From: Lachnospiraceae bacterium
GTDB lineage: Bacteria; Bacillota; Clostridia; Lachnospirales; Lachnospiraceae
Direction: 5' to 3'
DNA: 53,868 nucleotides
Assembly (NCBI GenBank): GCA_018056425.1
Contig: JAGPFR010000015.1
Coordinates: forward strand, 1-53,868
The stretch's first letter is position 1, and every line of letters starts with the position of its first letter. The notes beneath the pieces are model-generated. The model searched no databases. It was not told where the DNA came from and worked only from the letters and a program-made list of their open reading frames with translations. A program made the translations under genes and the position numbers. Of the stretch, positions 15,252-24,623 are shown in pieces.

Positions 15252-16388
15252 ATGGAAATGACCCTCAGATGGTACGGTAAAGCATACGATACCGTAAAAT
15301 TATGGCAGATCAGACAGATTCCCGGAGTAAAGGGAGTAATAACCACTTTATATAACAAACAGGCCGGCGAGCTCTGGACCGAAGATGAGATCATTTCTTT
15401 AAAAAATGATGTCGCTGAGGAGAACATGCATATTGCAGGTATCGAATCGGTGAATATTTCCGATGATATTAAGACGGCAGGTCCGTTAAGAGACGAGCAT
15501 ATCGATAATTACATCAAGACTCTTGAGAATCTCGGAAAACAGGACGTTCACATGGTTTGCTATAACTTCATGCCTGTTTTCGACTGGACCAGATCCGAAC
15601 TTGCAAGGGCAAGACATGATAAGTCCACCGTTCTTGCATATTCCCAGGCTGCGATCGATGCCATTGATCCCGCCAACATGTTTGATTCCATCAAGGATCA
15701 GATGAACGGAACCGTAATGCCCGGATGGGAGCCCGAGAGACTTGTTAAGATCAAGGAACTTTTCGAGATGTATAAGGACATCGATGAGCAGAAGCTTTTC
15801 GATAATCTTGTTTACTTCCTTAAAGCAGTAATGCCTGTCTGCGATAAGTATGATATCAATATGGCGATTCATCCCGATGATCCCGCATGGAGCGTTTTCG
15901 GACTTCCCAGGATCATCAATAATAAAGCCAACATCGAAAAGATGCTTAAGGCTGTTGATAATGTTCATAACGGACTGACATTCTGCTCAGGATCTTTCGG
16001 TACCAATCCCGAGAACGATCTTCCCGACATGATCAGATCATTTGCCGGAAGAGTTCACTTTGCACATGTAAGAAATCTTCAGTTCAATTCCTTCTGCCAT
16101 GAGGACGGAAGTGCGGTCAAGGCGTGGACGGGCAAGGATATTCCCGTAGGACAGCCTGATTTCGAAGAGGCAGCACATCTTTCATCCGACGGAAGCTTTG
16201 ATATGTATGAGATCGTCAAAGCGCTTTATGAGTCAGGATTTAACGGCCCCATCCGCCCCGACCACGGAAGAATGATCTGGGGAGAAGAGGCTATGCCGGG
16301 TTACGGTCTTTATGACAGAGCACTCGGTGCGGCTTATATCAACGGGCTTTGGGAAGCTATCGATAAAAATCACGGAGGCGTAAGATGA
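15252..16388 (+). CDS. uxuA: D-mannonate dehydratase
   Basis: The 378-residue protein matches UxuA: 'MTLRWYGKAYDTVKLWQIRQ' at the start, 'MVCYNFMPVFDWTR', 'MAIHPDDPAWSVFGLPRI', 'TFCSGSFGTNPENDL', 'VHFAHVRNL' and 'RPDHGRMIWGE', covering the Fe/Mn-binding His, Cys and Asp residues of the TIM-barrel site. It dehydrates D-mannonate to 2-keto-3-deoxy-D-gluconate, the third step of glucuronate degradation. It opens the operon uxuA-uxuB-esterase-GH2. GGAG lies 10 bases from the ATG. The KDG formed would be used by the kinase and aldolase at 35.6-37.7 kb. Expression is probably controlled through the dyads upstream. Confidence 0.97.
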   Translation: MEMTLRWYGKAYDTVKLWQIRQIPGVKGVITTLYNKQAGELWTEDEIISLKNDVAEENMHIAGIESVNISDDIKTAGPLRDEHIDNYIKTLENLGKQDVHMVCYNFMPVFDWTRSELARARHDKSTVLAYSQAAIDAIDPANMFDSIKDQMNGTVMPGWEPERLVKIKELFEMYKDIDEQKLFDNLVYFLKAVMPVCDKYDINMAIHPDDPAWSVFGLPRIINNKANIEKMLKAVDNVHNGLTFCSGSFGTNPENDLPDMIRSFAGRVHFAHVRNLQFNSFCHEDGSAVKAWTGKDIPVGQPDFEEAAHLSSDGSFDMYEIVKALYESGFNGPIRPDHGRMIWGEEAMPGYGLYDRALGAAYINGLWEAIDKNHGGVR

Positions 16389-18004
16389 AGCTTTCACTTG
16401 ACGGAATAAAAAATACTGCTGAATGGGAAAAAGCAGGATACCATCTTCCTGCATTCGATATTGCAGGTGTTACCGCAGCTACCGAAGCTGCTCCCGAATG
16501 GGTTCATTTCGGTGCCGGTAATATTTTCAGGGCATACCACGCAAGACTTGCCCAGGAACTTATCGAAAAAGGCCTTATGAAGACCGGTATCATCGTAGCG
16601 GAAGGCTTTGATTACGAGATCATCGATAAAGCATACAAGCCTTATGATAATCTTTCCATCCTCGCTATTCTCAAGGCTGACGGGATGGTTGAGAAAAATG
16701 TCATCGCATCAGTGACCGCATCCGTAAAGCTTGATACAGAAGTTGCAGATGATTTTTCATATCTGAAAAAAGCATTCTCAAATAAGAGCCTTAAGCTCGC
16801 CACATTCACCATTACCGAGAAGGGATATTCTCTCAGGGGAAATGACGGAGAGTACACAAAGGCTGTATCTGCGGATATGGAAAACGGACCCGAAAAGCCC
16901 GTAAGCTACATAGGAAAAGTTGTATCTCTTCTTTATGCAAGATTCGAGGCGGGAAAGTTCCCCATCGCAATGGTAAGTACCGATAACTGTTCACATAACG
17001 GAGCAAAGCTCTATGATGCGATTCATGAGTTTGCTTCAAAGTGGGCTGAGAACGGAAAAGCAGACAAGGGGTTCCTTGCATATATCGAAGATAAGAAGAG
17101 CGTTTCCTTCCCCTGGTCAATGATAGATAAGATCACTCCCAGACCCGATGATTCGGTTAAGGATATGATCGCTTCCGACGGAGTTGAAAACCCGGAGCCC
17201 GTTATCACGGGATTCCATACATATGTTGCTCCTTTCGTAAATGCGGAGGAGAGCGAGTATCTTGTAATCGAGGATGATTTCCCTAACGGAAGACCCGCAC
17301 TCGAAAAGGCAGGGGTTATTTTCACCGATCGTGATACGGTCAATAATGTGGAGAGAATGAAGGTCACAACATGCCTCAATCCTCTTCATACCTCTCTTGC
17401 GGTATACGGATGTCTCCTCGGATACGACAGAATATCAGAAGAGATGAAGGATGAGGATCTTCTTAAACTGATCGACACTGTAGGATATAAAGAAGGACTT
17501 CCCGTTGTAACGGACCCCGGTGTTATCAATCCCAAAGATTTCATCGATACCGTAGTCGGAAAGAGACTTCCCAATCCTTTCATGCCCGATACTCCTCAGA
17601 GAATCGCATGTGATACTTCTCAGAAGCTTCCCATCAGATTCGGAGAGACTATCAAATCCTACATAGCAGATCCTGCGCGAAACGCATCGGATCTTAATGC
17701 GATCCCTCTTGTACTTGCCGGATGGCTCAGATATGCAAAGGGAATCGATGATAAGGGAGAGAAGTTTGAATGCAGTCCCGATCCCATGCTTTCCAAGGTT
17801 CAGGATATGCTCTCATCACTTGAGTTCGGAACTCAGATTGATGAAGCAAAGGCTGCTGAGGTACTTCATCCCATCCTTACCGATGAAGTTATATTTGCGA
17901 CAGACCTTGAAAAAGCAGGCCTTTCAGAGAAGATAGTTAAGTATTTTGTAAAAGAAATGTCTTGCCCCGGAGCAGTCAGAAAGACTCTCCACGAAGCATT
18001 ATAA
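16385..18004 (+). CDS. uxuB: Fructuronate reductase (mannitol dehydrogenase family)
   Basis: This 539-residue polyol dehydrogenase has an N-terminal nucleotide-binding region ('VHFGAGNIFRAYHARL'), the middle motif 'FPIAMVSTDNCSHNG', 'SFPWSMIDKITPRP' and the catalytic C-terminal region 'KVTTCLNPLHTSLAVYGCLLG', where Lys/Asn/His match the long-chain mannitol dehydrogenase family. It reduces D-fructuronate to D-mannonate with NADH, directly before UxuA. The start overlaps the uxuA stop by 4 bases (ATGA), showing translational coupling. A mannitol or tagaturonate dehydrogenase would be the alternative, but fusion to uxuA makes fructuronate reductase the best call. Confidence 0.94.
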   Translation: MKLSLDGIKNTAEWEKAGYHLPAFDIAGVTAATEAAPEWVHFGAGNIFRAYHARLAQELIEKGLMKTGIIVAEGFDYEIIDKAYKPYDNLSILAILKADGMVEKNVIASVTASVKLDTEVADDFSYLKKAFSNKSLKLATFTITEKGYSLRGNDGEYTKAVSADMENGPEKPVSYIGKVVSLLYARFEAGKFPIAMVSTDNCSHNGAKLYDAIHEFASKWAENGKADKGFLAYIEDKKSVSFPWSMIDKITPRPDDSVKDMIASDGVENPEPVITGFHTYVAPFVNAEESEYLVIEDDFPNGRPALEKAGVIFTDRDTVNNVERMKVTTCLNPLHTSLAVYGCLLGYDRISEEMKDEDLLKLIDTVGYKEGLPVVTDPGVINPKDFIDTVVGKRLPNPFMPDTPQRIACDTSQKLPIRFGETIKSYIADPARNASDLNAIPLVLAGWLRYAKGIDDKGEKFECSPDPMLSKVQDMLSSLEFGTQIDEAKAAEVLHPILTDEVIFATDLEKAGLSEKIVKYFVKEMSCPGAVRKTLHEAL

Positions 18005-18015
18005 GAGGTATTTAT

Positions 18016-20007
18016 ATGAGCAATCTTGTGCTCCCCAGACTTTTATCCGACGGCGCCGTTTTTCAGAAAGATAAGCCCATTAATGTATGGGGCCTGGATG
18101 AAGCCGGCCTTATGGTTGAATGCAGTCTCATTAATGCAGACGGCACAGAAGCTGCTTCCGCCGAGTGCCGCACTGATGAGAACGGACACTTTAATATGAC
18201 TCTTCCTGCGTTTGAAGCAGGAAGAGTTTTTGCGTTGAAAATAAAGGACGAAGCCGGAAACGATGCTGAAGTTAAAGATATCATTACCGGTGCGGTCTGG
18301 TTTGCTTCCGGTCAGTCAAATATGGATCTTACATTTGACAGATTAAGGGACAATTATCCTGAGATAATCGCATCATCAGAAAACGATAATATCAGATGCT
18401 TTGACATCGTATCAGAGACCGAATATTCAGGACCTCAGTTCGATACCAGAACCGGTTCCTGGAAAAAGGCGTGTCCGGAGAATATGTACGGCTTTTCAGG
18501 TACAGCGTACTTTTTTGCGAAGCGTCTTCATGAAATGACGGGACTTCCCGTGGGCATGGTCCATGCAAGTCTCGGCGGATCACATATCTATTCTTGGATG
18601 AGTGCGGAGATGCTTAAGGATTATCCGAATCTTACCGAAGAAGCTGCCAGGTACGGTGACCCTAAGTACCGCGCATCGCGCATCAAGCATAATGAAGAGA
18701 TCACTTCCGCATGGATTGCCCAAAACGAAGCGGGAGATAAGGGGCGAAGCGATAATTGGAAGAATGGACTTCCCGAAACTGTAAATGATAGCGTGCATAT
18801 GCCCGCGTATTTCGAGGGTACGTCCCTTGACGGATTTACCGGCGTTGTATGGCTTCAGAAAGAGTTTAAGGCAGATGCTGCTTTTGCCGGTAAGGAAGCA
18901 AAGATCTGGCTCGGAACCATAACCGATTCCGATGAGGTATATGTAAACGGAACATTTGTCGGATCGACAGGATATTGCTATCCTCCGAGAAAATATACCA
19001 TTCCCGAAGGCGTTATCACCGAAGGGAAAAATAAAGTTGTTGTCAGGATCACCGTTAACAACGGACACGGAAGGATCACTCCCGGAAAGCGCATGATGAT
19101 CTTTAACGATTCATGCAGGCCGGATGCCTGGAGCAATGTACTTCCCGAAGGCTCTGTCGATTTATCGGGTGACTGGAAATATGCCGTCGGATTTGTAAAT
19201 GACACTCCTTTCCCCGAAACCGATCCGATCGACTGGAAAGCAACGGGACTGTTCAATTGCATGACCGCACCCTGTACAAGGTATCCTATCGAAGGGATCA
19301 TCTGGTATCAGGGCGAATCCGATTCTCAATTCGCGGATTATCTGAAGATGAGCAAGATTCAGATCGAGGGATACAGAAAGCTCTGGGGGGATGATGATAT
19401 TCCCTTTATCTTTGCACAGCTTCCCAATTTCACCGCTGACTGCGGAGATCAGGACTGTGACGATTACGATTCCTGGTGGCAATTCAGAGAGATGCAGAGG
19501 AAGATCACCGAGGAAGTTCCCGGCACATATATGGCTGTTATGATCGATGCCGGTGAAGACAACGATCTGCATCCCATGAATAAATGCCTTGTAGGAACGA
19601 GACTTGCAGACATTGCACTTGACGTTAAGTATCCCGGAAAGCTTTTCATTCCATCATCGGGGCCTTCGGTAAAAGATATCGTTGTAAACAAAACCTTTGT
19701 CGGATATGAGGTGATACTCAGTTTCAAGGGCATCGGCAACGGTCTTATAGCCCAATCTCCCGATAAGATGAAAGCCGGTAAGATCAGGGATTTTGCGGTT
19801 CTTTCGGGCGGAAAAGTATATCCCGCAAACGCAGAGCTTATTGATAACAACCGGATACTTCTCAGAGTTAACACACCCGGATTTCCCGAAAAAATTCTTT
19901 ATCTCCAGAGCAATACATATACCGGAGATATAATATATAATACATGTATCGAGAATAAGAAAAAGGTGCCCTGCAAATTACTCGGACCTTTTGTGATCGA
20001 TACCTGA
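18016..20007 (+). CDS. SASA-family carbohydrate esterase (sialate O-acetylesterase-like; probable acetylxylan esterase)
   Basis: From ATG 18016 the protein has 663 residues and no signal peptide. The split catalytic domain of the SASA/SGNH family shows 'FASGQSNMDL' (nucleophile Ser), 'HASLGGSHIYSW', 'IIWYQGESD' (oxyanion region) and 'DLHPMNKCLVG' (Asp and His of the triad). A beta-sandwich domain is inserted between (about 260-400), giving the common long form, with another at each end. The family removes acetyl groups from sialic acids or from hemicellulose. In this operon, 11 bp after uxuB and next to xylan enzymes, deacetylation of xylo- or aldouronic oligosaccharides taken up by the cell is the better guess. 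Without a signal peptide it acts inside. Confidence 0.85.
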   Translation: MSNLVLPRLLSDGAVFQKDKPINVWGLDEAGLMVECSLINADGTEAASAECRTDENGHFNMTLPAFEAGRVFALKIKDEAGNDAEVKDIITGAVWFASGQSNMDLTFDRLRDNYPEIIASSENDNIRCFDIVSETEYSGPQFDTRTGSWKKACPENMYGFSGTAYFFAKRLHEMTGLPVGMVHASLGGSHIYSWMSAEMLKDYPNLTEEAARYGDPKYRASRIKHNEEITSAWIAQNEAGDKGRSDNWKNGLPETVNDSVHMPAYFEGTSLDGFTGVVWLQKEFKADAAFAGKEAKIWLGTITDSDEVYVNGTFVGSTGYCYPPRKYTIPEGVITEGKNKVVVRITVNNGHGRITPGKRMMIFNDSCRPDAWSNVLPEGSVDLSGDWKYAVGFVNDTPFPETDPIDWKATGLFNCMTAPCTRYPIEGIIWYQGESDSQFADYLKMSKIQIEGYRKLWGDDDIPFIFAQLPNFTADCGDQDCDDYDSWWQFREMQRKITEEVPGTYMAVMIDAGEDNDLHPMNKCLVGTRLADIALDVKYPGKLFIPSSGPSVKDIVVNKTFVGYEVILSFKGIGNGLIAQSPDKMKAGKIRDFAVLSGGKVYPANAELIDNNRILLRVNTPGFPEKILYLQSNTYTGDIIYNTCIENKKKVPCKLLGPFVIDT

Positions 20008-20032
20008 TCGATAAAGCAATACATTAAAATCT

Positions 20033-20052
20033 GCCCAAAGCGCGCTTTGGGC
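20033..20052 (+). other. 20-bp perfect palindrome between the esterase and GH2 genes
   Basis: GCCCAAAGCG followed by its exact complement, extended outwards by AAATC/GATTT pairing (20027-20057). It has no T-run, so it is probably an mRNA hairpin that protects or separates the two cistrons rather than a terminator. Confidence 0.5.
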
Positions 20053-20070
20053 GGATTTACGGGGGTATGT

Positions 20071-23000
20071 ATGAAATATTCTTTTAACAAGGGATGGAAG
20101 TTTCTTGAAACTCCGGTCGATACTTCCTATGCGGAAGTCAGTGAGAGATTTGATGAATTCACAGGAGTTCCTATCCCTCATGACTGGCTTATCTATGATT
20201 CTGAAGACCTTTACCGTGACGGAACGGGATGGTATCTGAGATATTTATACCTTGACAGAAAAAAAGGTAAATACTTTTTGAAATTTGATGCTGTATATAT
20301 GGACTCCGCTGTCTATGTAAACGGCACCAAAGTATTCGAATGGAAATACGGATATTCCGCATTTGAAGTTGATATTACGGACTATGTTCACCATGGCGAA
20401 AACGAGATACTTGTAAGTGCGTGTTACAGATCTCCCAACACAAGATGGTATTCGGGTGCGGGTATCTTCAGAAATGTGTGGATCAGAAATACCGATGAAA
20501 CATATATCGCAAATGACGGCATATATGTATCGACTCATGATTTTAAAGGAAAAAGAATCCTGAGAGTGAGGACCGAAGTCCTCGGAAGATATGCGGATAA
20601 TGCACGGATAGAGTGCTCTGTATTTGATGCCCTTGATAAAGAGGTTGATATAGAGAAGATCTCCGATAACGAATATATCATCCCCTCAGCTCATATCTGG
20701 GATATCGATGATACATACCTTTATACCCTAAGAGTAAAGATAACTGCAGAGGGTAAGAAGGGTACAGATACCGATTGCGATGAAATAAGATTCGGTATTC
20801 GCGACATTAGATTCGATCCGGATAAGGGTTTTCTTTTAAACGGCAGAAAAATAAAACTGAACGGTGTTTGCGAACATCACGATCTCGGTTCGCTCGGAGC
20901 AGCATTTAATAAATGTGCGATGAAGCGCAAATTCAAAATGCTTCAGAGCATGGGGGTTAATGCACTCAGAACATCGCATAATATGCCCGCACCCGAAGTG
21001 CTCGATCTTGCGGATGAGATGGGAATACTTGTCCTGTCCGAAGCTTTTGACATGTGGTACAGGCCCAAAACCGAATTCGATTATTCGAGATTTTTCGGTG
21101 AGTGGCATGAGAGGGATATCGAAAGCTGGATTAAACAAGACAGAAATCATCCCAGTGTGATAATGTGGAGCATCGGTAATGAAATATATGATGTTCATGC
21201 GGATGCCGAAGCACCTGATATAACAAAGCATTTGGCAGATACCGTCAAAAAGTTTGATCCGGACGGCAACGGCATGCCCACTTTCGGAAGCAATTACATG
21301 GCATGGGAAGGCGGACAAAAATGTGCCGACGTTCTTAAACTTGTCGGATATAATTACGCTGAAAATCTTTATAAGGATCATCACGAAAAGCATCCCGACT
21401 GGATAATCTACGGAAGCGAGACTGCATCACTTGTTCAGAGCAGGGAAGTATATAAGTTTCCTTTGTCCGAAACAAAATTATCTGATGTTGACGAACAATG
21501 TTCCGGACTCGGAAATTGTAATACGAGCTGGGGAGCAAAGAGTGTTGAAGCCTGCATATGCATGGACAGGGATATGGATTTTTCCGCAGGACAGTTCCTG
21601 TGGACGGGCTTTGATTACATCGGGGAACCCACACCCTATCACACCAAGAATTCATATTTTGGAATTATAGATACCGCAGGATTTCCCAAAGATTTTTATT
21701 ACATTTTCAGATCATGCTGGACAGACCCGAAGCAGTCGCCCATGGTTCATGTATTTCCCTACTGGGATTTCAATCCCGGTCAGATGATAGATGTAAGAGT
21801 ATGTTCCAACGAAGATACCGTCGAACTGTTCTTAAACGGAAACAGCTTAGGAAAGCAGACTCTTACACATAAACCTGGGAGCGGAGATCATATACTTGCC
21901 GATTACCGCGTGTCTTATGAAGAAGGCATACTTGAAGCCGTTGCATATGATGAAAACGGTAATGAGACCGCACGTGACAAAGTAAGCTCGTTTGGAGATA
22001 CTTCGGGATTTAAGATCGAATATGACAGAGGAGAGATCGTAGCAGGATCGGATGATCTGATATTTGTATCTGTCTCTGCACTTGATATAAACGGAGAAGC
22101 CGTAAGAAATGCTTCGGACAGAGTAAGCATTTCCGTAACCGGTGCGGGAAGACTTGTCGGTCTCGATAACGGCGACAGCACCGATCTTGACAGTTACAAA
22201 ACAGTAAGCAGAAGACTGTTTAACGGAAAGCTTCTTGCGATTATTGCTCCTTCCGATAAGCCCGGAAATATCAAGTTCGCATTATCTTCCGAAGGTGAAG
22301 TCAGAAACGAGATCACTTTCAAATGCATTCCCGCAAACGGTGAGATACTGCCGGCAGGAGTTCTCAGGAATTCCCCCTTTGATAAGGATGCGGAAGAAGT
22401 ATTCGAAGAAAACAGCAAGCGTAAAACAAATCTCGGATCTGATAATGACATACCGGTCAGAAAACTTGAGATAATCTGTGAAGACAGAGATCTGAATGCG
22501 GATAACAGATCCGTATTTGCAGAGGTTAAGATCCTTCCTGAAAATGCGACCGATACCGAAATCACCTATGCCGTTGTTTCGGATAAGGGTGTACCCATTA
22601 ATATTGCGTGGCTCGAACCAAAAGAAAGTGGAGTTCTTATAAATGCTTACGGCGACGGCAATTTCAGGTTAAGAGCAATGTCAAGATCCGGAAGCGATAA
22701 GATACGTGTCATTTCCGAACTTGAATTTACCGTGAGCGGAATCGGAAAAGCATTTGCAGATCCTTATGATTTTATATACGGAAGCGCATATTCTTATTGC
22801 GAAGGCAAAATAGGTGCGGGAAATGAGATGGGCTTTGCCACTCCACGTGCAGAGAATTCCCTCGTTGCATTTGAGAACATCGATTTCGGAAGTGTCGGAT
22901 CGGATGAGATAACCATTCCGATCTTTGCGCTTGATTCCGATGAGCATCCTTTCAAGGTATACGACGGAATCCCTTCCAGGGGCGGAACGCTTATCGGTGA

Positions 23001-23511
23001 ATTCGTTTATCATAAGCCTTCGATATGGAATGTATATCAGGAGGATACCTGGACTTTTGATGAGAAACTCAAAGGCGTTCATACGCTCTGCTTTGAATTC
23101 GGGGATAAAGTTCATGTCAAAGGATTTATTTTCAAAAAGTACGACAGAGCATTCACAAAGCTTTATGCATCCGGTGCGGATGATATCTACGGCGATGATT
23201 TTAAAGCGGATGGAAGATGCGTAACCGGAATCGGAAACAATGTCTCTCTCGTATTTAAAGAAATGGATTTCGGGGAAGAAGGCACATCGAAGATCTGCAT
23301 CAAAGGAAGAGCGCCTAAGGGTGACAACACTATTCATGTCAGATTTGCCGATCCTTCGGGCGAGATCAAGAACATCATCGAATTCAAAAAGTGTGATGAA
23401 TATACCGAATGCGAATATGAATTCGATAAAATAAAAGGCATGAAGGACGTTTCGCTCGTCTTCATGCCCGGAAGCTGCTTTGATCTTGAATCAATTGAAT
23501 TTAAAAAGTAA
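20071..23511 (+). CDS. Glycoside hydrolase family 2 with C-terminal carbohydrate-binding modules
   Basis: From ATG 20071 (GGGGGT 6 bases upstream) the protein has 1146 residues. A GH2 jelly-roll (about 1-145, 'IPHDWLIYDSEDLYRDGTGWY'-type motif), Ig-like domain (about 146-250) and TIM barrel (about 255-560) are clear. The acid/base is E371 in 'SIGNEIYD' and the nucleophile E450 in 'IIYGSETAS'. Further Ig-like domains (about 590-760, DUF4982-like) and two CBM6-like beta-sandwiches (about 900-1020 and 1025-1146) follow. GH2 members act on beta-galactosides, beta-glucuronides or beta-mannosides. The operon with uxuA/uxuB favours a uronic-acid-containing or xylan-side-chain substrate. No signal peptide is seen, so it is intracellular unless another route is used. 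Terminated at 23517-23553. Confidence 0.9.
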   Translation: MKYSFNKGWKFLETPVDTSYAEVSERFDEFTGVPIPHDWLIYDSEDLYRDGTGWYLRYLYLDRKKGKYFLKFDAVYMDSAVYVNGTKVFEWKYGYSAFEVDITDYVHHGENEILVSACYRSPNTRWYSGAGIFRNVWIRNTDETYIANDGIYVSTHDFKGKRILRVRTEVLGRYADNARIECSVFDALDKEVDIEKISDNEYIIPSAHIWDIDDTYLYTLRVKITAEGKKGTDTDCDEIRFGIRDIRFDPDKGFLLNGRKIKLNGVCEHHDLGSLGAAFNKCAMKRKFKMLQSMGVNALRTSHNMPAPEVLDLADEMGILVLSEAFDMWYRPKTEFDYSRFFGEWHERDIESWIKQDRNHPSVIMWSIGNEIYDVHADAEAPDITKHLADTVKKFDPDGNGMPTFGSNYMAWEGGQKCADVLKLVGYNYAENLYKDHHEKHPDWIIYGSETASLVQSREVYKFPLSETKLSDVDEQCSGLGNCNTSWGAKSVEACICMDRDMDFSAGQFLWTGFDYIGEPTPYHTKNSYFGIIDTAGFPKDFYYIFRSCWTDPKQSPMVHVFPYWDFNPGQMIDVRVCSNEDTVELFLNGNSLGKQTLTHKPGSGDHILADYRVSYEEGILEAVAYDENGNETARDKVSSFGDTSGFKIEYDRGEIVAGSDDLIFVSVSALDINGEAVRNASDRVSISVTGAGRLVGLDNGDSTDLDSYKTVSRRLFNGKLLAIIAPSDKPGNIKFALSSEGEVRNEITFKCIPANGEILPAGVLRNSPFDKDAEEVFEENSKRKTNLGSDNDIPVRKLEIICEDRDLNADNRSVFAEVKILPENATDTEITYAVVSDKGVPINIAWLEPKESGVLINAYGDGNFRLRAMSRSGSDKIRVISELEFTVSGIGKAFADPYDFIYGSAYSYCEGKIGAGNEMGFATPRAENSLVAFENIDFGSVGSDEITIPIFALDSDEHPFKVYDGIPSRGGTLIGEFVYHKPSIWNVYQEDTWTFDEKLKGVHTLCFEFGDKVHVKGFIFKKYDRAFTKLYASGADDIYGDDFKADGRCVTGIGNNVSLVFKEMDFGEEGTSKICIKGRAPKGDNTIHVRFADPSGEIKNIIEFKKCDEYTECEYEFDKIKGMKDVSLVFMPGSCFDLESIEFKK

Positions 23512-23514
23512 TGA

Positions 23515-24435
23515 TCAATCCTCTGCATCTTCGGGTGCGGAGGATTCTTTTTCTTCGAAGATTGGTGCGGGAGTGTAGCGGCGGTTCATCTTCCTGTATT
23601 CCGAAGGTGTGCAGTTCTTGTACGACTTAAATACTCTGTTGAATGTGGAAAGTGATTTAAATCCGGACTGAAGAGCAACATCGAGGATGGAAAGATCCGG
23701 CTGGTTTAAATACATCTCCGCAAGAAGGATCCTCTTCTGGGTCAGATACTCATAACATGATACATGAGCAAATTCTTTGAAGAGTCTTGCAAAATGGAAT
23801 CTTGAAAATCCTGCCATCTCGGCAAGTGCATCCATATCAATGTCTTCGGTACAGTGTTCCGAGATATAGTTACATACATCCATGAACCTGCCGATGTATT
23901 CTTTGTTTTTCGCGGAAGTTTTTCCGAGCTGGGGAACTCTTTCTTCCATGCAGCTTCTTCCTACGTCAACCATGAAACGGATGAGAAGAGAGTAGATCGC
24001 AGCACCGGCATAGGGCTTTTGTGCTTCGTACTCGCTGCTTGTCTGATTGATGTAATAGAGGAGTCTTTCGGACAGCTCTTCGTTTTCTTTTTTGCGGATG
24101 ATAACACACTCACCAAGCGAATGGAGGAGTGAGTTAAGTGATGTAACGTTTCCGATGAGACTGTAGTCGAAAAGAATGATGATCCTCTTTCCGTTTTTGG
24201 GAGCGTAGAGCCTGTGGAGGGTTCCGCTCATGATTACCGCGATATCACCGGGGCTGATGGTGTGCTTTTCTGTACCGATCTCGATCGTGTAATCATTCTC
24301 GGTCGGTGCGATTATTTCGGTTGCGGTATGCCAATGAAGAGGATAATCCTCCGCAATGTCGTTGTGGTAGAGTCTTACACCCTGAATCTCGGCATATTTA
24401 ACTGTTTCACGTCCGTGTTCAAGTACGGGAAGCAT
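23515..24435 (-). CDS. AraC-family transcriptional regulator
   Basis: The 306-residue protein has an N-terminal cupin sensor (about 10-100, 'YPLHWHTATEIIAPTENDYTI', 'ISPGDIAVIMSGTLHRLY') and a C-terminal pair of HTH motifs (about 185-285: 'IDMDALAEMAGFSRFHFARLF', 'ILDVALQSGFKSLSTFNRVFKSY', 'TPSEYRK'). It would sense a sugar and activate nearby hydrolase genes. GAGGA lies 7 bases from the ATG. It is divergent from GH3 across a 188-bp gap holding repeated GCAAAAT sites and convergent with GH2, with only 3 bp between stops. Control of the GH3 gene, and perhaps the uxuA operon, is inferred from position. Confidence 0.92.
   Translation of the reverse strand: MLPVLEHGRETVKYAEIQGVRLYHNDIAEDYPLHWHTATEIIAPTENDYTIEIGTEKHTISPGDIAVIMSGTLHRLYAPKNGKRIIILFDYSLIGNVTSLNSLLHSLGECVIIRKKENEELSERLLYYINQTSSEYEAQKPYAGAAIYSLLIRFMVDVGRSCMEERVPQLGKTSAKNKEYIGRFMDVCNYISEHCTEDIDMDALAEMAGFSRFHFARLFKEFAHVSCYEYLTQKRILLAEMYLNQPDLSILDVALQSGFKSLSTFNRVFKSYKNCTPSEYRKMNRRYTPAPIFEEKESSAPEDAED
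23517..23553. terminator. Terminator of the GH2 operon, inside the 3' end of the AraC gene
   Basis: AATCCTCTGCA pairs with TGCGGAGGATT (one U-G) around an 8-nt loop, followed by a T-rich tract on the plus strand. The hairpin doubles as the acidic C-terminal codons of the convergent AraC gene. Confidence 0.75.
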
Positions 24436-24494
24436 AAATAATCCTCATATCAAATTTGATGGTTCTATATACCTATGATTTTATTGCTTTTTGC

Positions 24495-24534
24495 GCAAAA
24501 TTTAAAGCAAAATGTGCGCCGTAATGAGCAAAAT
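24495..24534 (+). promoter_or_regulatory. Three direct GCAAAAT repeats, candidate AraC-type binding sites
   Basis: GCAAAAT at 24495, 24507 and 24528 (spacings 12 and 21 bp, roughly helical) in the divergent AraC/GH3 region. A TACAAT at 24564-24569 could be the -10 of the GH3 gene with no recognisable -35, as expected for an activated promoter. Confidence 0.4.
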
Positions 24535-24623
24535 TCCGTAGGAAGTAAAAAATATCAAAAAGATACAATAAATTCAAGCTTTTGAGGGGATTATCCAAAT
24601 ACAAAAGTTATAGGGAGTACTAT

